Positions 38,058 through 50,300 of a DNA stretch of 64,000 bases are shown here, one piece after another. Within the stretch, counting starts at the first letter, position 1. Every line of letters begins with the position of its first letter. The stretch comes from Acorus gramineus (lineage: Eukaryota; Streptophyta; Magnoliopsida; Acorales; Acoraceae): contig CM060849.1 in the NCBI GenBank assembly GCA_030737835.1, positions 19,700,074-19,764,073 on the forward strand, read 5' to 3'. A model generated the notes under the pieces. That model had not been told where the DNA came from and ran no database searches. It worked only from the letters and a program-made list of their open reading frames with translations. Made by a program: the position numbers and the translations under genes.

Positions 38058-40243
38058 TAAGGAAAAGAAAACTGCATGTAATTTTCAATTCTGATTCCCA
38101 ATCTAAGCAGTAGCCTATGCTTTGAAAATTTGTTTAAAAAGGCTAATGCTATTCCGTACTGAAATTGTTATTGCACAGGTAAATGAGAACAGTAACAAGT
38201 AACAAAAATTTGTACAACAAATGGAGCTACAAACATCTGGTCAAAATGGTCTACTGTTTTACTCTCCAAGCATGCTATTGTATGTTTAAAATCATCTACC
38301 TACTCAATGGTGAGGGCTGAATGAGTTTCAGACCACAATGAATGAGTACATATAAATGAGGTTTCCCAACTTCCCATGCATCAGGTGTGTAAACAGCTTT
38401 TGCGCATAGCTGGTGAAATTTTACTTCCTTATAATCATCCTATCTACCATTAGATATTTTCCAAATACAGTGTCTTGTATACAATGGAGAAATGACAATG
38501 GAAAAACATGACACCACACTTTATGGTTCCAAAATGAATAACAAGAGATTAGGTTTTTAGTCAAATGGCAACAACATAAAAAGATAGTTATACTCTACGG
38601 TGTTATTGTAATAGTCACTAGGCTCTTGTTCACAATGTGATAATCTGTTATCTAAATAAAACAGAGGTTGATGAATAATGATACCAGAACACTAAACATT
38701 ACCAACAAAAAATAACTAAATTACAAACTCACGTAGGAATATTGTAGGTAAGAGGGATGAGTGTATTGGAATAAAGCCCAGGCACTGAGCCCAATGGAGG
38801 AACAGCAACAGCATAAAGACCTGCACCTCGATCGTGTTCCTCATTTTGCGGAGGTAAAAACCCTGGCAAAAATGATGGATACATGATAGGGAGACTCTGG
38901 AGATCAGCACTAGAAACCTGATATAAATGCAAATACAACCAGTTTAAAATTCTAAAGTATATGAAACATATAGCATAAATATCAGTAATCAGTATGCATT
39001 TGCCTCAACTAGTAGCCAAAAACCTTGACACAAAAAACGGGAAGATATTATAGCATAAGCTTGGACCTGAGATACAAATCTAATATAAAAATACATTATC
39101 CAAATCTCAACAATATGTCCAAAAAAAATAAAAATAAATCCATCAAGCGCTACCCAAAGATCCACCCTTGGAAACCGAAATAATATAAATTATTCAGTGA
39201 AACCACCATACTGTAGAACAGCGACAAATACCAATATAACAATTTTTTTTTTTTTTTTGAAAAAAATAGAACAACACATTATATGAAAAAAACCCATCAG
39301 AGGTACTTCACTCCCATTACCATATGTCCATCATGTCAACAAATACCCAAATTTGTCTAAAAAAATAGCAAACTTGAAGAGGCTACAAAAGAGTTCTTGA
39401 AGAAATCCAAAGGCTCTAAAACAAGATTGGCATAGTTGTTACACAACCGAATATCCACCTGACATCTATACAATTGTCTGCCAAAGAGAAAAAAAAGATA
39501 GTCACTCGTAAATTTTAGACATTTTTCTCATATAAAGAGGTGTTAGCATACAAAACTTGTGTTCATAAATCATGATGGCTATCCAACATAGTATTATCCA
39601 AATGCAAATTGTACGCGTTAAACGAATCTCTCAGTATGACAAGCCCACATGCAAGCCATTAAGATCATTTTCCAACTTCTAATAAAGATCTCTAAATATT
39701 TGGTAAAGATTCACAGGTCAATACATCCAATCTTCTAACATCATCAATACCCTCTGCTTCAGATTTCAATTTCTCAAAGTCTTTCTACTGGATATTAAAT
39801 TTCCAAGCTCTAAGAAGAAGAATTCCACCGACGCTAAGCATTTCCAGTTTTCATTGAAACTCAACTGTGTAACGTTGCTTTATGTCCTTTCCGTAAATTC
39901 TTTCCATTGAAACAAAATATTTAGTTAGCATAACAAGAGCACCATATCATACTCAAAACAATCTGAAAAAAAATCCTGGATTTGAACCTGAAAACAAGTA
40001 CAAATGGCCCAAAAAAGACAATTATGCAAAAAAAAAAAAAAAGAACGACAAAATGTTAAATTTAGTAAGATTGTGTGGACTCAATTTTGGATGCAAATGA
40101 AGAACGGTCATCAGAGATCATATGTTGAAAAAACCCTAACGAAACCAATGGATTCGATGTCGACTCACCTGTGATTGCGACGAGCCCTCCCCCGATGACG
40201 AGTTGGGAAGCGAAGATGGAGAGGCTCCAGATCCTTCCGCCAT
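36888..40243 (-). CDS. HERP-like (HERPUD C-terminal-type) membrane protein, five exons
   Basis: Exons: 40243-40169, 38917-38733, 37858-37649, 37517-37414, 37093-36888, GT-AG and phase-consistent, giving 259 aa. The order is a Ser/Gly-rich N-terminus, a Pro-rich segment (PSFLPGFLPPQ, PPLGSVPGLYSN), a Gln/Arg stretch (QEARPQQQRQRQVV), two adjacent hydrophobic helices (LDLLLILKLAAVVFVF and KQKLVLLLLFASIVYLY), an acidic/His loop, and a C-terminal WWGLAKEIQMLVIGFITSLLPGF followed by five His and two Asp. The two helices plus the LLPGF end resemble the membrane half of animal HERP, an ER-associated degradation factor, but the ubiquitin-like domain is absent. The HERP link is from memory and moderate. 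Intron 4 contains a (GA)n run and a MITE, and intron 2 a large compound microsatellite. Confidence 0.78.
37133..37359. repeat. Best-preserved copy of the GCGTTTGGAAA MITE family
   Basis: The left end GCGTTTGGAAATGTGTTTGA and the reverse complement of the right end GCGTTTGGAAATGAGTTTGA match at 19 of 20 positions. At 227 bp it is non-coding and lies in intron 4 of the HERP-like gene. It defines the family seen at 2598-2783, 29383-29603, 49664-49892 and 50006-50211. Confidence 0.7.
37377..37413. repeat. (GA)n microsatellite abutting a splice donor
   Basis: On the transcript strand this is a (TC)n run that starts immediately at the GT donor of HERP-like intron 4 (donor bases 37413-37412). Confidence 0.8.
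37960..38057. repeat. Compound poly-C / (GA)n / (GAAA)n / (GA)n microsatellite
   Basis: A C-run of about 17 is followed by AAAA, (GA)n, about eight GAAA units and a second (GA)n. It lies in intron 2 of the HERP-like gene, so its transcript strand is pyrimidine then poly-G. Confidence 0.9.
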
Positions 40244-41327
40244 TAGAGACTCTTCAAAGATCGCTCGATCAAGACTTCGTTGTTTTCCTCGATTGGTCGC
40301 ATGAGGCAGACCGAGCTTTTGTAGTGTGAAGGGGGGAAACGCTGAAAAAAATGTTATTTAGTTTCTACCCCTCATAAAACAGAAAAATTATTAAAAATAA
40401 CACTATAAAATACAATATCATTATAAACCTTCTTTAAATGTTAATTGGATTTGTAAAACTCAATAGTCAACAAAATAAAAAGAAATTAGTACTCCCAAAT
40501 TTTTTTTGACGATAATGAAAGGGTTTTTTTTCTATCAAGTTAGGATATTTTTTAGTAGGGGTATTATTGTCAATCCATCATTTAATAACCTATTCCGTCG
40601 AAAAATAACTTATTTGGGTTTTTTATAAATCCAGTTAGCATTTAAAGAGGGTTTATAATAATATTGTGTTTTAAAAAGGTTTTTTAATAATTGACTTGTT
40701 TTAAGAAGAGGGAAAACTAAATAACCCTAATTTTTTTTATCTTTTGAATGGATAAACTAAACTGGAAGTATAGATTTATTTCATTACAGTTTATCATGTC
40801 ATTGTCTTTATACATTTTGTTATTTAATACTGTTTTTTAAAGTAGGGATTTTTGTATAAATGAAATAATTTAAATAAGTTTTAAATTTTAATAAATAGCT
40901 TCAGTGAAAAAATTGGTCTTATTTGTACTATTTTTTCAAAAACAACTTATTTTTAAATTGATTAAAATAATCAATCTCAAAAACTATTGTCAATCAGCTC
41001 TTTCCATAAAAGCTGTTTTCTTGATTTAAACATAAAAAACAAAATCTCAAACTAAATGTGAAGTTCAAGAATAAAAAATATATTTTACAATAAATAAAAT
41101 TAGTTTGATAATTTGATTCCAAACCAAGCCCAATCAAAGATGGAATGCACCCCAATGGAATAGAGAGAACAGCAAATGATTATACTTTCCTTTCAAAACT
41201 TGGAATAGACAACTCAGCATCAATACATATTCAACGTAAAAAAATGTACATGAAAACCTGAAAAAATATTGTGCCCTTCTAATGAACACTGTCAGGGAAG
41301 CTTCTGGAGTGAAGAACAGAAGAAGCT
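40244..41327. other. Promoter region of the HERP-like gene and 3' flank of MED8
   Basis: Nothing coding is seen. A foldback element occupies 40353-40725, about 110 bp upstream of the HERP-like start codon. The remainder to 41327 is AT-rich and includes the MED8 3' UTR. Confidence 0.5.
40353..40725. mobile_element. Foldback element with about 105-bp inverted arms
   Basis: The left arm starts GTTATTTAGTTTCTACCCCT and passes ATAAAACAGAAAAATTATTA, ACAATATCATTATAAACCTT and CTTTAAATGTTAATTGGATT. The reverse complement of the right arm starts GTTATTTAGTTTTCCCTCTT and passes TAAAACAAGTCAATTATTAA, ACAATATTATTATAAACCCT and CTTTAAATGCTAACTGGATT. The pairing is clear over the whole arm. No reading frame is present. 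Confidence 0.75.
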
Positions 41328-44300
41328 CTACTGTTGATTTGGCTGCTTCTGCTGTTGGAAGTTGGAATTCTGGTTTGTGTTTGGAAGGCTGACCATTCCA
41401 GGTTGTAGGTTTTGAACATTAGTCCCCATATTCGCAAATCCTCCTTGCATATTGTGTTGCTGCTGCTGTTGTTGCTGCTGCTGCTGCTGTTGCATGGACA
41501 ACATATTTGCAGGATTCGATCCGCCCATGTTGAACACTGCAATAGGTAAGTGACGACATGATTTTTAGTCCGCATATTAAAGGTTCCTCAAAAAAAAAAA
41601 AGAAAAAAAAAAGAAGAAAAGAAGTCACGTGTTGAAATTTTATGATCTGAACATGCCAGTGAAGAATTGTGAACTTCAATGAATAAAAGGAAAATATTCT
41701 CAAGAAAGTGAGAACCAAGCCATTAATGTGGATGAATTTCGGTCTCATATTGTTGTCTGGTAAAAATTACATCAACATTGCAATATAAAACCAGGGAGCA
41801 CCAAGCAATGGCATGAGTTATTATCTTCAAGAACACCATGTGCCTACTATCACCGGGTAACATGTGAAAATCATGAAATTTATATTCAACAATTACTATG
41901 AAGAATATATAAATGTTGTCTTTTTATGCATTTTCATTGTGAGGAATCTCGAGAACTTGTGAATGATTATGGACCATGATCCTGAAAGTCATTCAAATTT
42001 AGTGCACAACTCAAACACCTATTTACCAGATGATGATTTCACCATCTAAAGCTGAATAACATTTTAGAATAATATAATCCAAGAGTCCAATTGATATGTA
42101 AAGGTGCTTGATGCAAACAATCCCCCCCCCCCCCAAAAAAAAATAAAAAACAACAAAAAACAAAAAAACAAAGGTTCACGAGCTTTATTAACAATAACAC
42201 GGTGAACACTGATGCAGGAGCATCTTCCACCAACCCACTAAAAAGTATTGGAACATTCAACCTACAAAAAAATTTGATTTTTCAAACTTCTACTTGGTGG
42301 TTTGTGCATTATTAGTGGACTTATTTGTTGTAGGCTGCATTTCCAAATATTATAATTTGTAGAGTCTTGTTAAGTTGTGATCAAGGTCTTGTCATTTGCT
42401 TTGGCTTATTCCAAGATTTTGGCATATGCATATTTTGTTCCCAAGGCATGGGAATGGGGCATGTCATTTATGAGGCTTATCCCCTCCCTTGACCAATATA
42501 AACTCTCAAAGATGAATGGAAAAAAAGTTAGTTCAAAATCTTCTCTACAAAGTGAGCCTAAGAGCGACTATTACTTCTCTTATCTTTCTTTTTGTGAACA
42601 CCTTGTGACTTGTGAGCAAGTTAAAAGCGGCGAGAGCTTCTCTTATTTTATCGACAATCCATAGTAGGTGGCGAGTATTCTCTTATCCACTACATTCGAT
42701 TGGACCGACCCGAATGGAGTGGCAAGATTATCTTCTATTTAAGGTTACATCTCTTCAAGTAGGTGTTCCCCTATCATTTGGTATCAGAGCTTCTAGGAGA
42801 TATCTTGCAACGCTGATTGTGAGACGATCCAGTTGGCATTATCTCATCTCGATGGCATTCGAAAAAATTGAGGTTTCCTATCCTTTCATTGATAAAGAAA
42901 GTCCAAAAGCTCTTGTTGATTGGTTGGAGGAAGCAAACTTTTCCTCAATCTTTGATGAAGAGATTGAGGAGACGAACCTTCCACCAATCTTTGATGTAGA
43001 GGTCGAGGAGACAGACCATCCACCTATCTTCAATGAAGAGATGGGGGAGACCGAGCCCAAGAGCTCCCCTCCAATTTTTTATGAGGAAGTTGAGTAAACA
43101 TTGAAGTCCAAATTTGCGTATTTTTCACCTCCATTTATTTTCACACACCACCAAGGAACCTTCATTAACTCCCATGTTGGACCCATTTCAGGTCGCCCAT
43201 ACCTCTCCACCACCAAAAAGGCCATCACAAGAATCATTTGTAGATTCATTCTTTCCCTCCTCTATTTTATCCCATCCACCAGCCATTCTCAAGAAGTTAT
43301 TACCTGAAAGCTGTGTTTTTGAGGATTGATCTGATTGAATGAATGTGATTCGACAACCTACAAGATTCATTGTTCGTAGAAAATCCACATATGAAGGTCG
43401 AGGACAAAATTTCTTCGAACCAGGGGAATCTGATGCAAGAGCATCTTCCACCAACCAACTAAAAAGCATTGGAACATTCAACCCACCAAAAAGCATTGAT
43501 TTTTCAAACTTCTACTGAGGGGTTTGTGCATTATTAGTGGACTTATTTGTTGTAGGTTGCATTTCCAAACCTTGTAATTTATAGTGTCTTGTAAGTTGTG
43601 GTCAAAGCCTTGTAATTTGTTTTGGCTTATTACTAAAGTTTTGGAATATGCATATTTTGTTCCAAGACATAGGAATGAGACAAATCAACATAAAACTTAT
43701 TACCATTTATGAGACTTGTCCCCTCCTTTGGCCAATATAAGCTCTGAAAGATGAATGAAAAAAAAAAAAGTCAAATTGAGTTCAAATCTTCTCTACAAAG
43801 TGAGCCTAAGAGTGACTACTCTTGAGTGCCTACAACTTTTCTTATCACTCTTGTGAACACCTTGTGAGAAAGTTGAAAGTGGCGAAAACTTCTCGTCTTC
43901 ACTCATTGATCGACGATCCGTAGGAGGTGGTGAGTGTCCTCTTATCCTCTATGTTTGATCGGACTGATCCAATTGGAGTGGCGAGATTATCTTTCTTATT
44001 TTCTTCTCATAATGTTACATCTCCTCTTCGAGTAGGTGTTCGTGGAAACTCAACTTGACTTTCATTCCCATTCATTTTTTAGAGCATATATAGGCCAAGA
44101 AAGGGGACATGCCTCATAAATGGCAACAAGTTTCATGTTGACTTGCCCGATTCCTATGCCTTGGGAACAAAATATGCATATTCCAAAACTTTGGAATTAG
44201 CCAATAAAAATTGCAAAACTTTGACCACAACTTATAAAACTATAAATTACAAGGTTTGGAAATACAACCTACAACAAGTAAGTCCACTAATAATGCACAA

Positions 44301-47300
44301 ACCACCAAATAGAAGTGTGAAAAATCAATGTTTTTTGGTGGGTTGAATGTTCCAATGCATTTTAGTGGGTTGGTGGAAGATGCTCCCGCATCAAACACCA
44401 ACAATTCTATAAAAATAATGGAACATAAAATAAAATAAGGTTTGACTTCATATATCCATCAGGTTCCTAAGTGTTTAAAGGCCTACTTTTAGCTCCTTAT
44501 CATCAAAAGATTTTGACTAGGAATATACCTGATTCCAGGTTTGAATCACAATTATCGCATTGGGGTCTGTTATGATCCCAGATGATAAAAATTTGACAAA
44601 AAATCCAATTAAAATTTATCTAAAAAAAAAATCCAATTCAAATTTGGCTTAAAAACACCATGGACTTGACTTCTTGCAAAAAATGCATAAATATGAAACT
44701 AATAGTGAATACACTCTTATGAAAACTGCTACCATCTTGCCAACAAAAAATCACATGTTTTACCATGTAAGAAAAAACTTTTGGAATCAATACAGACTCA
44801 TTCCCACAGAAGTAATACAATAGAAACCAATGGTAATAAGGTTCATTTGATCACCCTAACATCATTCTGTTGTTCATTCGTTCAATTTTGTATGCATCGC
44901 AAACATATAAAACTAATTTCAGCAATATGATATCATTTCAATCCTGATGATAATTTCCCTGATTTCAAAATGTCAACCATACTGAAGCCAGAAAAAAAAA
45001 GTGGTGATGTATTACATACTCTGATCACTTAAAATTTGTGAAGGGTGGGCCCTTAGAGAATGTCCACCAGATAGTCCAAACTGCTAGAAGTAAGCGAATA
45101 GGGTTAGTAAAAAGATTTTTTCACAACTTTAAGCCATTTGCATGTACAATACAAAAATTACTACTCGCTCTATATAGGTAGATACATAATTTGATACCAC
45201 AGATGTTAAATGTGCTGGGTGGAGCTTATTTTAAATTTCAAACTCATGTGAAGTTCGGAGCTTATAATGACTAAGATAACAAAAACAGTTCCATCAACAA
45301 GTCATGATATATCAGACCACATAGTAAACTTAAAAAAATCATTTTAGCAATGTGCAGGAGAGACGAGAGTTGAACATTTTGGTTATCAAAATCAGGGAGG
45401 ACAGAAATGCAAAAGACCAACCTGCATCCGTGGCAAAAGTGATTGAGACGGAATTGTAGCTGACATGTTTGGAATCTGAAAGGAGAAAGACAACATAAGC
45501 AAACAAATCTGCCTTTGATATTATGAATTACATGACACGGTCATACAGTATTTTTTTTTTAATTAAAAAAAAAAGCAAAGATACTGAGATTTTTCCATGC
45601 AAAAGATGGATTTAGGATAGAAAAGCAAGTGTTATACTTGCGAAAGACAAACTAAAGGATCTCTTAGTATCAAGCTATAATTATTGTGCTGGAAGAAGTA
45701 TACCAGCAGAACCATGTAAAAAAAAAAGGTTTTGCATATCCCTAAAATTTGCATTTATTGGCCTTTCTGATACTGTTACTAATATATCATTGAAATATCT
45801 TAAAAAAATAATTGACATAAGATGGGAAGAAATTTCAACAGCTTTTTTTTTCTATATTCATCATTGTCGCACAGAAGTGCATACTCAACAAAGTATCTCA
45901 CCCATTGTTCTTAGTCGTCTGACCTAGCTAGGGAGATAACACTTAAAAGTTTACTGATCAGAATTGGATATTAAGCACAAAAAACAAGACAGATCAACTA
46001 CAATGCGAACACTTAAGACGTGGGATACACTGAAAAAAAGGAGAGAAGAATTGTTATAACAGATGCTGGGTGAATAACCAATTTGAGAAAAGAAAGGAAA
46101 AAACACTGTATAAAATTAGGTAGCCTGTACAAGCAAACCGGATAGCAATAAAATTACAATAAAAATACTAAATTACAATACACCAGTGTGAATGAGAAAT
46201 CTATAGGAGTAGCTAGCTTGTACGAGAAAACCAGATATCACACAGTTGCCTCCAGAATTTAATATGAGCAATATAGATAAATTTAACTAGCTAGATGCAA
46301 CTAGAGAAAAGAAAACTTTGTTTTTCCCAAATCAGGAACAAAAAGGACCTACCATCTGAGAATTAGGTGACGTCTGCGCAGTGTTGAACAATGCATTGCT
46401 AGGAGCTCCAGAGAACTGGCCTAAATGACTTCTCAACTGATTCTGGTTAAGTTGATTCTGCATGATATTGTGCTGCATCTGTCCAGACTGCAATTGCCTG
46501 TTCTGGAATTGTTGTTGTGCTAATGGTTGAGAATATTGCATCTGGTGTTGCACCTGGGACACATATTTCGATGTAATGCCAAGTGATAAGATAACACCTA
46601 TTCTGGATATAATTGCGTGGGAAAAAATTGCACAAAGGAAAAGATATGGTTCTCTTTATTACCTGCTGCAATTTCTGCTGAGATTGCCCTTGGAGATCAT
46701 GTAATTGTTGCACTGTGTTCTGCCAATAACAAGGAAAAATGTATTTAAATTTTTTTAATATCCCCCAACATCATTTCACCTTGTGTTCTGCCACTTTGAA
46801 CATTTTTCAAAATTAAAAGACATAGCAATCCCAGCAACACAAGCTCAACAAAATTCTCATAAGAAATGGCCCTTAGGTTCCCATATCACTAGATGGGTTT
46901 TGCAAAACAAAGGGACAGGAGCAAAAAGAGTTTCATATGACATAGGATAAACTACCCTTGGATATACGCCGAAATTACGCCTTTCTTTTCAAGTTATTCC
47001 TTGATCATTCCTCACCAAAAGCAATAATGCTTATATTTCACTGGATGTGTCCCATGCAGACATAACATAATCATATTTGAGAACTTATCAAGAGCAGGAA
47101 TCTTCGTGAGGTTTCTAAGCTATGGGACGGGAAAAAGTTTAGAACAAAGACAAAGTTCAGTCTTACTGGAAATGCAGTTGCCAAAGTTGTTACATCAAAT
47201 TCTGTAAGCCAACTAAAGAGGATCCAGGTCAATCGTAATGAAAGTCAACCAAATTATATGAGACATTTAGAGGCACCTATTTGGACAAAGACAATGCAAC

Positions 47301-50300
47301 GAGATGATATTGTGTAATGTGTCGCATATACCATTTCAGACACTTCTTCTGCATATGCCATGTATATAATCATCAATTCTAACATTTTTCTTCAGCATAT
47401 TTTCACAGTACACAGTAGTGACATAATATTTTTGTAAATAATGACATGATTGAAATTCACAACTTTTTCCCATTTATGTGACTTCTAGTACTTCTTCAGT
47501 TTTTTTTTCCTGAATTTCCCAATATACTGCAAACAGTCGAACTTTGTGTCATCGCATATTAACATGCCCATGCAGTCCCACTGTTGCACAAACTGCATAT
47601 TACATTTTAACTACAATAGTCAAAGATAATATGACTAACCTGTCCCAGTATTCCAGGAGACGTCGATTGCCTTAACTGTTGTTGAGCAAGAAACTGCTGC
47701 TGATGTTGTGGTAATTGTGCCATACTCTGTCTCTGCTGCTGTTGTAGCTGTGCCTGTTGCTGGGGAGAAGGCATATTCATCATTTTTGTGCTAGATCTAG
47801 GTGAATTGGCATATGGCAGGGGAGGTGTTGATGCACTATCAAAGGCAGCCCCTCCTGAGATACCGGGCGATGGAACTGACCTCCCAATTGGTTGAGCTCC
47901 AGAAGGCTGCACAAGGAGAAAAGATTTCAATTTAAATAACTGTCAATAACCTTGGTGATGCTCAATAATAATTTTGCAGTCAGGAAGTCCATGCATGATA
48001 TTCCATAATATAAGAGCTTTGTTGTTTATAAATAAAGTAATTAACTGAGAATTATTACCACAGACAATGCTATTGAACCATGGACATGATATAATGCCAA
48101 AATGTAATTCATTTGCCACCTTTTTTTTGGAAAATTGGTGCTCCCTAGGTTAGATCCCCCAACCTCCTTTTCAAAGAGGAAGGGTGCTAACTGGCTAATT
48201 CATAATCTAGGCAACAGAAGCCCAAGTACAACCAGAAGGGGAGGCCAAATTATTCGGTAGTTAGTGTAATGTTCATTAAGTCAGACCTGCTACTACCCTT
48301 CTGACAAAATTAATTTTAGAACAGCACCTTTCATAAGAGATGGGGGGGTGAGAGAGTCACACCTGCATTACAGCTCCTGGAACAGTAACACTGTTAGATG
48401 GGAATGAAGATGCTGTATTTCTTGCATACACACCTGCAAAGATTTTCAACAATTGAATCAGCAACTCAGCGTCATGGGAAATTTTAGAGATTCTAGCTAA
48501 AGATAAGCTCTTTGATGCCCCAAACATGAAGCAAGATGTTCAATGCTTGTATCTGACTTTTAATAAGAAATCATGAGCCACTTACTAGTATTATCATTGA
48601 GTCTCTGTGCATTATCTCCAAAGGTGAGGACGTCTACCAAATGCGGAGGGAGGGAAGAAGGAAGATGTCTTTGATCCCCAAGTATCCGTAGTCCTGAAAA
48701 AACAAATTATTTCAAACAAAAAAGCAGTGCGAATTAATCTGAAGTACAAGTCTACTCTACAATGAGGAACACCATAAGTAAGTTGGCTGGTTGGACAAAC
48801 CGTGACACCCCTAAACAGACATTAAATTGGTGGATGACTCCCTATAGCAAAATATCATTCATTTCCTATTCTGTACATTAGTGCACACTTGTACTCTTCC
48901 TGACAACAAGCATTACTTCTATTTTTTATGCATAAGAATGTTGAAGAGAAACACCTTCACCAAAATTCATGGCAGATCTGATAAGGTTCTCTTGTTCATG
49001 AATCTTTGCAGCATGAGCTTTGTCTATGGTTGGAACGAGAGAAGGCGTTTGACGTGAACCCAATCCATAGGCTTTCCGAGAATCAGCAATGACCTTCTCA
49101 GCGCTCTCACATGCTGCTCCAATCATATCAATTCTTGTCTGTATTATTCAGAACCATGAGAAAAAAAGCAGCACAACCCAATTCACAAAAAAAAAAAAAA
49201 ACCCTGACAATGAAGATATATAAAGGAAACCAAGAAACAAAAAACAAAAAACAAAGACCTTCAATCTTTCAATCTGCATAGGTACTGGGAGGTTTTGCAT
49301 CCCGAGCAACAATTGCTCCCTCTTAGCATTGTCTTCCACTTCCATCTCTGGCAGCAGCTTTGACGACAACATAACGGGTAGAACTGCCATAAATCGTTTG
49401 TTAAAATGTCAATATTACATGAAATTATGGGTCCTTCTTTTCCTTTTTCTTTCTTTCTTCATCTGATGCAAACAAATATATTTCATCATATAATTTTATC
49501 TTCCCTTGTAGTATGGATTTTAGAGAGAGTTTTGGGTTATGCATACGATTAATTTTGATCTAGGTGGCATTTAGAAACATGTTTGAAAAGGAGCTTCTTT
49601 TGAAATTAGATGCCCCGGGAGTATACTTCTGTTAGATTTCTGAAGGCTCTTTTTTATTGTTCTAACATTTGGAAACAAGTTAGGGTAGCTTTTAGATATT
49701 TTACTTTTGCAAGAATCATACTTAATCCAAACTCGTTCCAAATTATCTAAAGCAGTCCTAGATTTTGAATAAAGTGAAAAACAACTTTTATTATAAACAA
49801 AAGCTTTTCAAGAATCTAACAAAATGCTACAAACCAATTTTCAAAAGCTACTTTAAATGAAAAGTTATTTTCCCAACTCATTTCCAAATGCAACTAAAAG
49901 CATTTTTTTTTCCGCTTTCTTCAAAAGCTGAGAGCAATTGGGGCATCTGAAAATATGTTTGGATTATGTTTGATTCTTGTAAAAAGCATAATAATTTAAA
50001 CAATAGTATTTGAAAACAGGTTTGGGCAGCTTTTGGAGATTTTGTAGGAATCATACTATTCAAATGCCTAAAGCAATCCCAACTTTTCCAAAAAGCAAAA
50101 ATCTTTTAGTTATAAAAAAGACTTTTCATGAATCTATCAAAAGTATGCTTCCTAAAATCGAATTCCAAAAGCAGTTCTAATTGAATTTTTTTCGAACTTG
50201 TTTCCAAATGCTAACTTACTTCGATTCCAGCAAAATCCAAACATATTTCCAAATGCTACCCCATTGATACAATTAATGACACCAGGAAGTCTAAATTAAC

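Noticed and set aside
42377-42664. 95-aa frame across the first LTR
   Set aside because: It lies in the LTR, is not kept open in the second LTR, and has no protein motif.
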